From Parvibaculum sp. (GTDB lineage Bacteria > Pseudomonadota > Alphaproteobacteria > Parvibaculales > Parvibaculaceae), in assembly GCF_030694575.1 (NCBI RefSeq), contig NZ_JAUYUS010000023.1, positions 1 through 64,000 of the forward strand: a stretch of DNA of 64,000 nt, in the 5' to 3' direction. Below, piece after piece: positions 8,077-18,136 of this stretch. Every line of letters begins with the position of its first letter. The stretch's first letter is position 1. The notes below the pieces were generated by a model. It was not told the origin of the DNA and ran no database searches. It saw only the letters and a program-made list of their open reading frames with translations. The translations under genes were made by a program, and so were the position numbers.

Positions 8077-11000
8077 GTGCGATTTCCATGGCGCGGCGAG
8101 CGAGAGGAGCTACAGCGTTTCTTGATCCGTCGGACCAGTAAGATTGCATTGGAGATTATCGGCGCTGCCGTCGCAGTGACGACGGTCCTGCTTGCCGTTC
8201 TCGCCTGGCGTCTTTCGGCCGGCCCCGTTTCCGTTTCGATCCTCAACCAGATGATCGAGGACGCGGCCCATCCCGCGCTCCAGGGCGGAGCGCTCCATAT
8301 TGGAGACACGGTCCTCATTTGGGCGGCTGAGGAGCGCGAGCTCTCGCTGCGGTTGACCGACGTCCGGCTTACAGGCGCGGACGGCAACGCAATCGCCAGG
8401 GTGCCTCAACTTGCCTTCGATTTGAGCGTGCCCGCCCTCTTTCGGGGCATGTTGGCGCCCACAGCAATCGATCTCTACGGCGTGAGGGCGACAATTCTCC
8501 GCCGGCCGGGAACGGGCATCACGCTAGCGCTCGCCCGTGCGGATGAGCAGCCCGATCCGGAGGCGGCATCACTCATAGGTCCAATGCTCGAAGCGTTGGT
8601 GGCGGACGACGACCGCTCGTCGCAGCTCGGTTATCTCAAACGTCTCGGTATTCGACAGGGCAAACTGCGTTTCATCGATGAGGTGAACGGTGTGCGCTTC
8701 GACGCCCCGTCCGCACGTCTGGAGATATCGCGAGGGAAGGAGGGCCTCGCCGGTGTATTGAGCGCCGAGGTCGTGATCGGCGACACGACAGCGCAGCTGG
8801 AAATGAATGGCATTTTGCCGACGGGGGAGGACAGGGCGCACATTCAGGCTAGCGCGACGAAACTGGTGCCGGCGGCTCTGGCGCGTATGTCGCCTGTTTT
8901 CGCGGATTATGCCATTTTCGATGCGCCGATTACCGCCGAAGGCAGTTTGGAAATCAACACGGACGGCTCACTCCATTCCGCTCATCTTTCACTGCGCGCA
9001 GGGCAGGGCGAGATCAATCTGCCGGAACCCTGGGCGGCTACGATCCCACTCGAGAAGGCGCAAGGCGAAATCAATCTTGACGGTGTCGCGCGGCGCCTCG
9101 AATTCGAAGAGCTTTCATTCAAGGCGGGACCGCACGAGGCATCGCTCAAGGGCACGATGGATTATCGCATGGGCGACGGCTTGAATATCGCTTCCGCCGT
9201 CGTGAACCTTGTCGCCGATCGGTTGCATACTGAGGTACCCGAATTTTTTGAGGGGCCGGTCGATCTGGACGCGGCGCGGCTGAAGGCCGACATCGACTTT
9301 GATGCATTGCATGCCGATGTCGAGGAGCTTTTTATTGGCGCCGGCGGCGGGGGCCTTCGGCTGTCGGGTAGCATCGCGGACGCCGAGCGCTCTCCTGCGA
9401 TCAAGGTCGCGGGTGTGATCCAGCCGATGCCGTTTGACGAACTAACCGCGATCTGGCCGCTTCCGCTCGCAAAGGGTGCGCGCGTATGGGTCGACAAGAA
9501 CCTGTCCGGTGGCACGGTAACCGGCGGTGCCTTCGACATCGATTTGGCGGGGGGCATGATCGCGGACATGGAGGACCATAAGCCGATACCGAAAGAGAGC
9601 CTGCGCTTCGAATTTTCGGCCAGCGGCGCGACCATGAAATATTTGGGCGAAATGCCGCCAATGGAAAATGTGGAAGCGCGTGGCCTTGTCGAGGGCGTCC
9701 GGTTCGATGCCTGGGTGTCCTCGGCGGTCATTCGCCAGCAGGGTTTGGGCGACATAGCAGTCAGTGACGGGCATTTTTACGACGACAGAATTCATATCAA
9801 GGGAGCGCCGGGGCACATCTCCTTCACCGCCGGCGGCGCGACCGCCGATATCCTGAGCCTCCTGGACCACGAGCCGCTCACCCTCATCAGCGAGTTTGGT
9901 CTCGACCCGCGCAGTATCGGCGGAACCGGCAGGCTTACCGGCAAGATCTCCCTTCCCCTCGTGAAGGACGTCACGATGGATCAGGTTGAGGTCTCGGGCG
10001 TCGCCCACGTGGAAAATGTCGCCATTCCCGATATTCAAAGGGGCATTTCGGTTACATCGGGCACGCTCGACGTGAACGTCACACGGACCGGGCTTTCCGC
10101 GAAGGGGCCGATCAGCATCAACAATGCCGCGCCGCTCGAGCTTGAGTGGCGGGAGAATTTCAAACGCGAAGCCAGCCCGAGTTCGACCTACCGGCTGCGC
10201 GGCGATCTTGACGATCCCGGTCGTGCGGCACTCGGATTGCGCCTCGACGATTTCCTCGCCGGTTCCGCGACTATCGATGCCACGTTGATGGGCGATGGGC
10301 GCAGCGTCAATCGGGCGTCGATCAAGGCCGATCTGACGGACAGCATCGTGAAGCTTGATCAGGCCGGATGGTGGAAGAAGGCTGGCACCGTCGCCGTCAC
10401 TGCGTTCGACATCGCGTTTCTCGAAGACGGCGGTTATCGCATCTCCGGTTTTTCTCTGACGGGCGACGGCATCGAAGCCAGCGGGTCGATCACGCTCGGT
10501 GACGACGGGCGCATGGTCGCCGCTAATTTTCCCGTCGTGAAGCTCGGCGCGCATAATGATTTTGCGTTCGTCGCGCAGGCCAGCGAGGATGCCGCCCTCG
10601 CCATGGATGTCACAGGCGCGAGATTCGATGCCCGCGGTATCCTTGGCGATCTCTTCTCTGGAAGAGACGCGGAAGAGGCGGGAAATGTTCCGGGAGAGCC
10701 TCAGCCGCTTCTGAGTGGAGTTGAAGCGGGCGATCCACTTCGCCGCAGTACGCTCCGCGCCCACCTGACACAGGCGACCGGGCATAACGATACAAGCTTC
10801 AACGATGTTCGCGTGGACATGGTGGAGGTCGACGGCCGCATGTGGTCGATGGATATCGACGCCGTCGATCAGGGTGGCACGCCCCTCACTTTGAAAATCG
10901 GACCGGACGCCAGCGGCGTCCGGTCCCTCGCCGTTGCCTCCAACGACGCCGGCAATGTCTTTCGCGCACTCGATTTTACGCGAAGTGTGCGGGGCGGCAT

Positions 11001-11646
11001 TTTGTCGGCGTCGGGTAGCTACGATGACGGAAAGCCGGGCTCGCCCCTCGCGGGTACGGTGACCATCGAAAATTTCCGCATTGTCGATGCGCCCGTGCTG
11101 GCAAGCATCCTCACCCTCGGTTCGCTCACCGGCATCGGCGACACGCTGCGCGGCGAGGGCATTCTCTTCAACCGCCTGGAAATGCCTTTCACTGTTACGG
11201 AAAGCCGAATCCGCATTGATGACGCACGTATGTCCGGTCCGGCGATCGGCCTTACAATGAACGGTCAGATTGATCGGTCAGCCGATCTGGTCGATATGGA
11301 GGGAACACTCGTGCCCGCCTATACGATCAATTCGTTTCTGGGACAGGTGCCGTTACTTGGCCCGCTGATTGTCGGGCGCGAAGGTGAGGGTATTTTCGCC
11401 ATTACTTATAGCGTCCGTGGAAAAGCGGATGATCCCACCGTCGTGGTGAACCCCCTTTCGGCCATCGCCCCCGGTTTTCTGCGGCGAATATTCGAGTTCG
11501 GCAGCACGATGCCATCCGAATCCGGAACAGGCCGCAGGGAAGGAGCGTCTCCGGAGGCCGAGCCCTCTCCGCCTGCGGATGCTGCGCAAGCACAGGAGGG
11601 GCCCCCCGAATTGGAGCGCTCTGTGCCTCCCGCAGTGCAAAATTAG
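8077..11646 (+). CDS. AsmA/YhdP-like (DUF3971) giant periplasmic protein
   Basis: At 1189 residues this has the architecture of the AsmA superfamily proteins YhdP and TamB: one N-terminal transmembrane helix (about residues 26-46), then a long beta-rich periplasmic region containing a DUF3971-like section and an AsmA-like C-terminal part (GGILSASGSYDD..., LGPLIVGREGEGIFAITYSVRG at about 1090-1120), ending in a Pro/Glu-rich tail. Family members form hydrophobic grooves bridging the envelope and carry phospholipids to the outer membrane. The start is GTG 8077, shortly before the membrane helix. It is divergent from bcp. Substrate here is inferred from family. Confidence 0.8.
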   Translation: MRFPWRGEREELQRFLIRRTSKIALEIIGAAVAVTTVLLAVLAWRLSAGPVSVSILNQMIEDAAHPALQGGALHIGDTVLIWAAEERELSLRLTDVRLTGADGNAIARVPQLAFDLSVPALFRGMLAPTAIDLYGVRATILRRPGTGITLALARADEQPDPEAASLIGPMLEALVADDDRSSQLGYLKRLGIRQGKLRFIDEVNGVRFDAPSARLEISRGKEGLAGVLSAEVVIGDTTAQLEMNGILPTGEDRAHIQASATKLVPAALARMSPVFADYAIFDAPITAEGSLEINTDGSLHSAHLSLRAGQGEINLPEPWAATIPLEKAQGEINLDGVARRLEFEELSFKAGPHEASLKGTMDYRMGDGLNIASAVVNLVADRLHTEVPEFFEGPVDLDAARLKADIDFDALHADVEELFIGAGGGGLRLSGSIADAERSPAIKVAGVIQPMPFDELTAIWPLPLAKGARVWVDKNLSGGTVTGGAFDIDLAGGMIADMEDHKPIPKESLRFEFSASGATMKYLGEMPPMENVEARGLVEGVRFDAWVSSAVIRQQGLGDIAVSDGHFYDDRIHIKGAPGHISFTAGGATADILSLLDHEPLTLISEFGLDPRSIGGTGRLTGKISLPLVKDVTMDQVEVSGVAHVENVAIPDIQRGISVTSGTLDVNVTRTGLSAKGPISINNAAPLELEWRENFKREASPSSTYRLRGDLDDPGRAALGLRLDDFLAGSATIDATLMGDGRSVNRASIKADLTDSIVKLDQAGWWKKAGTVAVTAFDIAFLEDGGYRISGFSLTGDGIEASGSITLGDDGRMVAANFPVVKLGAHNDFAFVAQASEDAALAMDVTGARFDARGILGDLFSGRDAEEAGNVPGEPQPLLSGVEAGDPLRRSTLRAHLTQATGHNDTSFNDVRVDMVEVDGRMWSMDIDAVDQGGTPLTLKIGPDASGVRSLAVASNDAGNVFRALDFTRSVRGGILSASGSYDDGKPGSPLAGTVTIENFRIVDAPVLASILTLGSLTGIGDTLRGEGILFNRLEMPFTVTESRIRIDDARMSGPAIGLTMNGQIDRSADLVDMEGTLVPAYTINSFLGQVPLLGPLIVGREGEGIFAITYSVRGKADDPTVVVNPLSAIAPGFLRRIFEFGSTMPSESGTGRREGASPEAEPSPPADAAQAQEGPPELERSVPPAVQN

Positions 11647-11735
11647 CATTCGGCGGCATTTTTAGATTGCGGAGCAAAGCTCCGCATATGACTATTGCTT
11701 CATCTGGAATTGATCGGACAGCGGAGGAGGAGCCT

Positions 11736-12872
11736 ATGTCCACCAATCAAAAGATGACGACGGACGCCGCCTATGAAGCGGTGGCGCCGGACGATTTCCC
11801 GGCGATGATGGAAGTCGACCGCTATGGCAACCGTTCCACGGCCTTCGACAAGATCATCTCGGCAACCCACGACCATTTCTGGGATCCGCTGGACAGCAAG
11901 TATATCGACTACACGCAACCCTGGGACCTCGACAACGAGTTGTTGATGCCGGCCGATTTCAATATGGAGTTGAAGACGGCCGTTTCCGACAAACTGGACG
12001 ACAAGCAGAAGATTTATCTGGTCAACGAAAGTGTCCGCTGGACCATGTCGTCGATACTGCATGGTGAGCAAGGTGCGCTGGCTCTCTCTGCAAGTCTTTG
12101 TCACATCCTGAAAGATCCGGGTGCGCAGGAGTACGCCGCGAACCAGACGCGCGAGGAAGCGCGCCATGTGACCGGTTTCGCCAACTATGTGCAGGCCCGC
12201 TGGGGCAAGCCCAAGCCCTGCGGCGTCGTGCTTGAAAAGCTGCTCTGCGAGATCGTCGCGACGCCGCTCGTCTGGAAGAAACTCGTCGGCATGCAGATGA
12301 TCGTCGAGGGGCTCGCTATGGGCACCTTCGCGACCTTCTACGCCAAGACGAACGACCCGCTGATGCGCCGTCTCATGCAGCTCGTCATGACGGACGAGGC
12401 GTTCCACCACAAGTTCGGGAAGATCTGGGCGGATCGGACCGTGCCGAACCTGCCGGCGGCGGAGCGCGATCTCATCGAGGATTGGGCACTTGAAGTCTTC
12501 ATGACGCTCATGCGCAACTCCACGGGACCGGAACAGAAGAAGGAAATCTACGAGAAGATCGGCCTCGATTGGCGCTGGGTACAGGGCGCTCTCGCGGAGG
12601 CGTTGACCGACAAGAACATGCGCCGTGAGCTTCAGGAGTCGACCAACGTCTTCCGCGTGCTCATCAAGACACTCGTCAAGGCGGGCATCGTCACGAGCCG
12701 CACAGCGCCAATGTATGCCGCTTATGTGGATATGGCCGAACTCTATGGCGAGGGAGACCGAATGGTCGGCGATGACATTGCCGAAGAGGGCATCAAGTAT
12801 CTCCAGCAGATCAACGGCGCCGGCGGCAGCAATGCCGTCTTCGCCCTCAGCGGTGCAACCGCCGCCGAGTAG
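11736..12872 (+). CDS. Ferritin-like diiron protein of unknown substrate
   Basis: A 378-residue all-helical protein with the full E, ExxH, E, ExxH ligand set of carboxylate-bridged diiron enzymes: Glu111 (HGEQGA), Glu141-x-x-His144 (EEARHV), Glu191 (VEGLAM) and Glu221-x-x-His224 (DEAFHH). This arrangement fits R2-like oxygenases, desaturases and AurF-type N-oxygenases, but I cannot place it in a characterised branch. ATG 11736 follows a strong GGAGGAGGAG. It forms a single-gene unit ending at a hairpin terminator, with no reductase or ferredoxin beside it. Function unknown; oxidation of an organic substrate is the best guess. Confidence 0.75.
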   Translation: MSTNQKMTTDAAYEAVAPDDFPAMMEVDRYGNRSTAFDKIISATHDHFWDPLDSKYIDYTQPWDLDNELLMPADFNMELKTAVSDKLDDKQKIYLVNESVRWTMSSILHGEQGALALSASLCHILKDPGAQEYAANQTREEARHVTGFANYVQARWGKPKPCGVVLEKLLCEIVATPLVWKKLVGMQMIVEGLAMGTFATFYAKTNDPLMRRLMQLVMTDEAFHHKFGKIWADRTVPNLPAAERDLIEDWALEVFMTLMRNSTGPEQKKEIYEKIGLDWRWVQGALAEALTDKNMRRELQESTNVFRVLIKTLVKAGIVTSRTAPMYAAYVDMAELYGEGDRMVGDDIAEEGIKYLQQINGAGGSNAVFALSGATAAE

Positions 12873-12956
12873 GAGCCAAGCGGCAGCCAATAGCCGCAGA
12901 ACGCGACAACAAGAAGAAAGAAAAAGACCAAGAAATAAGGGAGCGTTCAGGAAGAG

Positions 12957-12990
12957 GCCCTCTCCGGAAACGGAGAGGGCTTATTTCTTT
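12957..12990 (+). terminator. Rho-independent terminator after the diiron gene
   Basis: A 9-bp stem GCCCTCTCC (12957-12965) / GGAGAGGGC (12972-12980) with a six-base loop is followed by TTATTTCTTT. It separates this gene from the convergent tyrS. Confidence 0.85.
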
Positions 12991-12993
12991 CGC

Positions 12994-14250
12994 TCAGGCC
13001 TTTGGCTTCAGCAGCACATGCTTCTTCTTGCCGAGCGAGAGCTTGACGACGCCGTCTCCGGTAAGGCTTTGCCGGTGGAGCACCATCCTCTCGTCGGCCA
13101 CAGCCACATCGTTGACACGCACGGCGCCGCCCTTGATCTGGCGGCGCGCATCGCTCGTGGAAGCACATAGTCCCGCTTCAACGAGCGCGTTGAGAAGTCC
13201 GTGACCGGTGTCAAATGCACCGGCGTCGATTTCCACGGTTGGCAGATCGGCACTGATGGCGCCTTCTTCAAAAGCGGTACGCGCGGCTTCCGCCGCTTTT
13301 TCCGCGGCTGCGCGGCCATGTGCCATCGCGGTCGCTTCGGTCGCGAGAATTTTCTTGGCCTCGTTCATCTCGGCGCCTTTGAGCTTTTCGAGGCGCTTGA
13401 TTTCTTCGAGCGGTAGCTCGGTGAATAATTTGAGGAAGCGCCCGACATCGGCATCTTCGGCATTCCGCCAGTATTGCCAATAGTCGTAGGGCGACAGCAT
13501 GTCCTCGTTCAGCCACACGGCGCCGGCCGCCGTCTTGCCCATTTTCGCGCCGGAGGAGGTGGTGAGCAGCGGGCTCGTGAGCCCGAACAGGGATGCGCCG
13601 TCAGTGCGCCGCCCCAGCTCGATGCCATTGACGATGTTTCCCCACTGGTCGGAGCCGCCCATCTGCAGGGTGCAGCCATGTTTGCGGTTCAGCTCCACGA
13701 AGTCATAAGCCTGCAGGATCATGTAATTGAATTCGAGGAACGAAAGGTTCTGTTCCCGCTCAAGCCGCAGCTTCACGCTGTCGAAGGACAGCATGCGGTT
13801 GACCGAAAAATGGCGGCCATAGTCACGCAAAAAATCGATGTACCGCAGATCGTCCAGCCAGTCGCGATTGTTGACCATGACGGCGTCGGTCTTGCCGTTA
13901 CCAAAATTCAGGAATTTGGCGAACACCGCCTTGATGCCGGCCAGGTTCTCGTCGATCTTTTCATCCGTCAGCAGGGGACGTGCATCGTCGCGGAAGCTCG
14001 GATCGCCGATCCGCGTCGTGCCCCCGCCCATCAGCGCAATCGGCTTGTGCCCGGTCTTCTGGAGCCAGCGCAACATCATGATCTGGACAAGGCTGCCGAC
14101 ATGAAGGCTCGGCGCCGTCGCGTCGAACCCGATATACCCCGTGACGATCTTCTCAGCCGCCGCTTCGTCGATGCCGTCGGCATCGGAAAGCTGGTGGATG
14201 AAGCCGCGCGCTTCGAGTTCGCGCAGGAAGTCGGATTTGAAATTGGACAT
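12994..14250 (-). CDS. tyrS: Tyrosyl-tRNA synthetase
   Basis: Class I aminoacyl-tRNA synthetase that charges tRNA-Tyr, 418 residues. The HIGH-type motif is HVGS (SLHVGSLVQ, near residue 50), the KMSKS-type loop is KMGKT ([10 protein letters not shown]), and an S4 RNA-binding domain occupies the last 70 residues ([14 protein letters not shown]). ATG 14250 is used; a GTG two codons upstream is an alternative. It is divergent from anmK, a gene order common in proteobacteria. Confidence 0.96.
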   Translation of the reverse strand: MSNFKSDFLRELEARGFIHQLSDADGIDEAAAEKIVTGYIGFDATAPSLHVGSLVQIMMLRWLQKTGHKPIALMGGGTTRIGDPSFRDDARPLLTDEKIDENLAGIKAVFAKFLNFGNGKTDAVMVNNRDWLDDLRYIDFLRDYGRHFSVNRMLSFDSVKLRLEREQNLSFLEFNYMILQAYDFVELNRKHGCTLQMGGSDQWGNIVNGIELGRRTDGASLFGLTSPLLTTSSGAKMGKTAAGAVWLNEDMLSPYDYWQYWRNAEDADVGRFLKLFTELPLEEIKRLEKLKGAEMNEAKKILATEATAMAHGRAAAEKAAEAARTAFEEGAISADLPTVEIDAGAFDTGHGLLNALVEAGLCASTSDARRQIKGGAVRVNDVAVADERMVLHRQSLTGDGVVKLSLGKKKHVLLKPKA

Positions 14251-14334
14251 CTTCACGGGCTCGGGGTTTCGGATAGGCTGGAATGCGCGGCTGGTGTATC
14301 ACGCTTTGGCTGAGGGAAAAACGGACAAACACCC

Positions 14335-15447
14335 ATGATTCGTGCTTTGGGGCTTATGAGCGGCACCTCGCTCGACGGTATCGACGCCGCCATCATAGAG
14401 ACGGATGGCGAAGGCGCCGTGCGCTCGGGCCCCTCGCTTGCCGTGGCTTACAAGCCGGAGGAGCGTCTTTTGCTCAGCCTGGCTCTGGAGGCAGCGAAGA
14501 GTTGGGAGCCCGGCGAGCCGATGCCGGAAGAGGTTGTGGAGGCGGAGCGGCATCTGACGCTCGCAAACGCGCTGGCGGTCCGTTCACTTCTGAATGAAGC
14601 GGGTTTGAAGCCTGCCGACATTTCCGTGATCGGCTTTCATGGCCAGACCGTGCTGCACCAACCGGAGCGCCGCCGTACGGTTCAGATCGGCCTCGGCGAC
14701 GTCCTGGCCCGATTGACCGGAATCGACGTCGTGAACGATTTCCGCAGCGCGGACGTCGCGGCGGGAGGGCAGGGCGCACCGCTGGTGCCGCTTTATCATC
14801 AAGCATTGGTCAGAAGCGCGGGTATCACGGAGCCGGTCGCCCTCATCAACATCGGCGGCGTCGGGAATATTACTTATGTGGGTACCGACGGCACGCTCCT
14901 CGCCTTCGATACGGGCCCCGGAAACGCTCTGATCGACGATTGGGCTTTTGCGCATACCGGTGAGCCGGTGGATCGGGACGGCTCGCTCGCCGCGGCGGGC
15001 GAGGTCGACATGGATGCGCTCGAAGCGCTGATGGAGCACGCCTTCTTCGACGCACCACCGCCGAAGTCGTTGGACCGCTTCTCCTTTTCGCCGGACGCGG
15101 TAAAGCACCTGCTTCCCCCCGACGGCGCCGCAACACTCACCGCCTTCACTGTCGAGGCGATTGCCCGTGGCCTCGCCCATGTGCCGGGCGTTCCTTCGCG
15201 CTTCATCGTTTGCGGAGGCGGGCGACACAACCCGGTGCTGATGTCGATGCTGAGCAGACGACTTCAGGGCGGCGTATTGCCGGCTGAAGACCTGGGCTGG
15301 CGAGGTGACGATGTCGAGGCCGAGGCTTTCGCCTATCTCGCCGCCCGCTCGTTGCGAGGCCTTCCGCTCAGCCTGCCGACCACGACGGGCGTGCCGGAGC
15401 CGACCCGAGGGGGGCAACTCCACAGGGCAGGCTCATCCGGCGGATAA
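14335..15447 (+). CDS. anmK: Anhydro-N-acetylmuramic acid kinase
   Basis: AnmK phosphorylates 1,6-anhydro-MurNAc during peptidoglycan recycling, giving MurNAc-6-phosphate. The 370-residue protein starts with the family signature GLMSGTSLDGID (residues 5-16), contains GFHGQT (near residue 99), NIGGVGNITY, DTGPGN, and the C-terminal ATPase motif CGGGRHN. Length is normal. The stop codon at 15445-15447 abuts the stop of the convergent hydrolase gene with no base between them. Confidence 0.95.
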   Translation: MIRALGLMSGTSLDGIDAAIIETDGEGAVRSGPSLAVAYKPEERLLLSLALEAAKSWEPGEPMPEEVVEAERHLTLANALAVRSLLNEAGLKPADISVIGFHGQTVLHQPERRRTVQIGLGDVLARLTGIDVVNDFRSADVAAGGQGAPLVPLYHQALVRSAGITEPVALINIGGVGNITYVGTDGTLLAFDTGPGNALIDDWAFAHTGEPVDRDGSLAAAGEVDMDALEALMEHAFFDAPPPKSLDRFSFSPDAVKHLLPPDGAATLTAFTVEAIARGLAHVPGVPSRFIVCGGGRHNPVLMSMLSRRLQGGVLPAEDLGWRGDDVEAEAFAYLAARSLRGLPLSLPTTTGVPEPTRGGQLHRAGSSGG

Positions 15448-16104
15448 TCAGGATTTTTCCGGCGCTGCTGCAAGTCTCTTGTCGAGATAAGCACCGACCA
15501 TGACCGCCAGCGGTTCCAGCTGGTTTTCGAAGAAATGGTTCGCGCCTTCGACTGAGGCATGCTCGATGGTGATGCCCTTCTGCGTCTTCAGCCGCTCGAC
15601 AAGCTTCAGCACGTCCGCCTGCGGCGCAACCTGGTCGGTACCGCCATTGATGATGATGCCGGAAGACGGGCACGGAGCAAGGAACGAGAAATCGTACATG
15701 TTGGCGGGCGGGGCGACCGATATGAAGCCTTCGATCTCCGGGCGCCGCATCAGCACCTGCATGGCTATCCACGCGCCGAAAGAGAAGCCGCCGATCCAGC
15801 ACTGTGAGGCGTCGGGGTTCTGCGACTGCAGCCAGTCGAGCGCCGCCGCCGCGTCCGAAAGCTCCCCGATTCCGGAGTCGAAGGCGCCCTGGCTCCGTCC
15901 GACACCGCGGAAATTGAAGCGGAGCACCGAAAACCCGCGGTTCACGAATGCCTGAAACAGGGCATAAGTGACGGGATTGTTCATGGTGCCGCCGAACTGC
16001 GGATGAGGATGCAGCACCAGTGCAACGGGTGAATTGGCCTTCTTGCTGTGGTGGTAGCGGCCCTCGATACGGCCGGCAGGACCATTGAAAATCACTTCAG
16101 GCAT
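15448..16104 (-). CDS. Alpha/beta hydrolase (dienelactone-hydrolase-like)
   Basis: A 218-residue cytoplasmic alpha/beta hydrolase. The nucleophile elbow is GFSFGAW (GxSxG), HPHPQFGGTMNN forms the oxyanion strand-loop typical of this alphaproteobacterial family, and GTDQVAP and GANHFF carry the likely catalytic Asp and His. No signal peptide is seen. The substrate is unknown. It runs convergently into anmK and is divergent from iscR. Confidence 0.85.
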   Translation of the reverse strand: MPEVIFNGPAGRIEGRYHHSKKANSPVALVLHPHPQFGGTMNNPVTYALFQAFVNRGFSVLRFNFRGVGRSQGAFDSGIGELSDAAAALDWLQSQNPDASQCWIGGFSFGAWIAMQVLMRRPEIEGFISVAPPANMYDFSFLAPCPSSGIIINGGTDQVAPQADVLKLVERLKTQKGITIEHASVEGANHFFENQLEPLAVMVGAYLDKRLAAAPEKS

Positions 16105-16151
16105 GTCTGGGTCTGTCTCAATCTGTAGGGCCCCGGGGCCGGTTCGATCGA

Positions 16152-16278
16152 TCTCCTACCATGGGTGTAGGAGAAATATCAGCCGCTATCCGCCGATTCC
16201 TCTGGAAAATCTGTCACGAGATGCTAAGTAGTTGACTAAGACGCTCGGAAATCCTAAGGCCTAGCGCCTGAGGCCTTA
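16152..16278 (+). promoter_or_regulatory. Promoter and candidate operator region of the isc/suf operon
   Basis: This 308-bp gap before iscR contains a hairpin CTCCTAC/GTAGGAG at about 16153-16172, a possible -35 TTGACT (16232-16237) and, 17 bp on, a weak -10 TAAGGC (16255-16260). The -10 falls in a perfect inverted repeat TAAGGCCT (16255-16262) / AGGCCTTA (16271-16278). A repressor binding there would block initiation; IscR autoregulation is the natural candidate, but I cannot match a proven operator consensus. The rest of the gap shows nothing definite. Confidence 0.45.
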
Positions 16279-16412
16279 ACACTGGTCCGCATCCGCGCTC
16301 ATTGCGCGAGAAGGGCGGTTGTCGGTGTCGGGGCGCACGTTCTTAACACAGGCGACGGCCGGTTGTGCAAGCTTTTGACCGCCTTTTGCCACTGTCATGA
16401 AGGAGTTGGCCC

Positions 16413-16892
16413 GTGAAGCTCACCACAAAGGGACGCTATGCCGTGATGGCGATGGCCGATCTGGCGCGTCATTCCAGCGGTAGCCCCGTGGCGCTCGCTG
16501 AGATCGCCGACCGGCAGGAGATTTCCCTGTCTTATCTGGAGCAGCTTTTTGCGAAGTTGCGGCGGGGCGAGCTGGTAAAGAGCGTTCGGGGGCCGGGAGG
16601 CGGATATCTCCTGTCCCGCAGTGCAGACGAAATCCGCATATCCGATGTGATCCTGGCCGTAGACGAACCGATCAAGGCAACGCGCTGTGATCTGGGTTCG
16701 CCGAAAGGTTGTCTGCCGTCGTCCGGGCGCTGTATCACCCATGATCTATGGGAGGGGCTCAGCCACCAGATTCAGGTTTATCTCGGTTCGGTCTCGCTGG
16801 GCGATGTGATCGACGGACGTATTGCCGCCCGGTCGGGTTTCGATACCCGTCGCAGCGGAGCGAGCGGCATCGCGGCGAACGCAGCCGATTAA
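16413..16892 (+). CDS. iscR: IscR-type Rrf2-family Fe-S cluster regulator
   Basis: A 159-residue Rrf2-family repressor. The winged helix-turn-helix occupies the first 65 residues (MKLTTKGRYAVMAM... ISLSYLEQLFAKLR, VRGPGGGYLL). The [2Fe-2S]-binding cysteines are Cys92, Cys100 and Cys107, with His110 as the probable fourth ligand, matching the E. coli IscR arrangement apart from slightly longer spacings. GTG 16413 is preceded by AAGGAG. As first gene of the suf operon it should sense cluster sufficiency and repress the genes downstream. Confidence 0.92.
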   Translation: MKLTTKGRYAVMAMADLARHSSGSPVALAEIADRQEISLSYLEQLFAKLRRGELVKSVRGPGGGYLLSRSADEIRISDVILAVDEPIKATRCDLGSPKGCLPSSGRCITHDLWEGLSHQIQVYLGSVSLGDVIDGRIAARSGFDTRRSGASGIAANAAD

Positions 16893-16935
16893 CGGTATCC
16901 TCGATCACTTGGCCGGAATGCTGAAGGCGAAGACG

Positions 16936-18135
16936 ATGAAGCGCGCCTATATGGACCACAATGCGACAACGCCCCTGCGCCCCGAAGCGCGGGCGGCGGT
17001 GCTGCGCGCGCTGGATGTTCTGGGTAATCCGTCATCGATCCATGCCGAGGGAAGGGCAGCCCGCGCTCTTGTGGAAGACGCGAGGGCGGATGTCGCGGCG
17101 CTTGCCGGCGCCAGAACCGCTGAGGTGATTTTCACGAGTGGGGGTACCGAGGCGGCACGCTTGGCGTTCCATTCAGCGAGGGTCGCCCAGGGCGTTGAGC
17201 GCTTGATCGTCTCCGCGGTCGAACATGACGCGGTGCTGGCCTCCGCCGAGGGGGCCGGTTTGCCCGTGGAAATAGTGCCGGTCGATGGCAATGGCCGGCT
17301 GGATTTGACGGCACTCAAGGCGCTACTTGCGGGATCGGAGAAGCGGTCGCTCGTTGCGCTGATGCTGGCGAACAACGAGACTGGCGTCCTTCAGCCTGTT
17401 GCGGAAGCGGCGCGGCTGGCGCACGAGATTGGCGCATCGCTGCTGTGCGATGCCGTGCAGGCAGTAGGCAAGGTGCCGGTCGATTTCGACTTGCTCGGTG
17501 CGGACATGTTGATGCTGGGCGGCCACAAGATCGGTGCACCGCTGGGTGTAGGCGCTTTGGTCGTTCGCAATGGTCTGCCATTCGCTCCCCTCGCCGTGGG
17601 TGGAGGTCAGGAAATGCGCCGCCGTGCCGGCAGTGAGAACGTTTCGGGGATCGCGGGCTTCGGCGCGGCCGCCCGCGCCGCGCTCGCCGGACTGGAAGAA
17701 TTTGCAAGGCTGACTGCGTTGCGCGACCGTATCGAAGCCCGCATCGCCGATATGGCGCCCGACGCGGTGTTCTTCGGCCGCGATGCGGAACGCCTGCCGA
17801 ATACCAGCTATCTTTCGGCACCGGGCCTCGACGCAGAGACATTGCTGATGGCTCTCGATCTTGACGGCGTCGCCGTCAGCGCCGGTGCGGCATGTTCGTC
17901 CGGCAAGATTGGCCGTCCGCGTGTGCTCGAGGCGATGGGGGTCGAGTGGGATATTGCGCGCGGTGCCATTCGCGTCAGCCTTGGCTGGTCAAGCGAACCG
18001 GAGGATGTCGATCGCTTTGTCGAAAGCTGGTTGAGGGTCTATGCCCGCCTTCGCGGGAAGACCCCCGCAACTGTAAGCATGAATGTAACCGCAGGCAGGC
18101 GGGAAACGCCCCGGCTTGCGGCATTGGAGAGTTGA
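16936..18135 (+). CDS. Cysteine desulfurase, IscS/NifS type
   Basis: PLP enzyme that takes sulfur from cysteine for Fe-S cluster assembly, 399 residues. It opens with [14 protein letters not shown], has GGHKIGAP with the PLP lysine, and [11 protein letters not shown] with the catalytic persulfide Cys on a long mobile loop, as in class I (IscS/NifS) enzymes. ATG 16936 directly precedes the conserved start; ATG 16918 is possible. Its stop is one base before the sufB start. The operon also holds a class II SufS, so two desulfurases of different types are co-expressed, a pattern known in alphaproteobacteria. Confidence 0.93.
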   Translation: MKRAYMDHNATTPLRPEARAAVLRALDVLGNPSSIHAEGRAARALVEDARADVAALAGARTAEVIFTSGGTEAARLAFHSARVAQGVERLIVSAVEHDAVLASAEGAGLPVEIVPVDGNGRLDLTALKALLAGSEKRSLVALMLANNETGVLQPVAEAARLAHEIGASLLCDAVQAVGKVPVDFDLLGADMLMLGGHKIGAPLGVGALVVRNGLPFAPLAVGGGQEMRRRAGSENVSGIAGFGAAARAALAGLEEFARLTALRDRIEARIADMAPDAVFFGRDAERLPNTSYLSAPGLDAETLLMALDLDGVAVSAGAACSSGKIGRPRVLEAMGVEWDIARGAIRVSLGWSSEPEDVDRFVESWLRVYARLRGKTPATVSMNVTAGRRETPRLAALES

Positions 18136-18136
18136 T

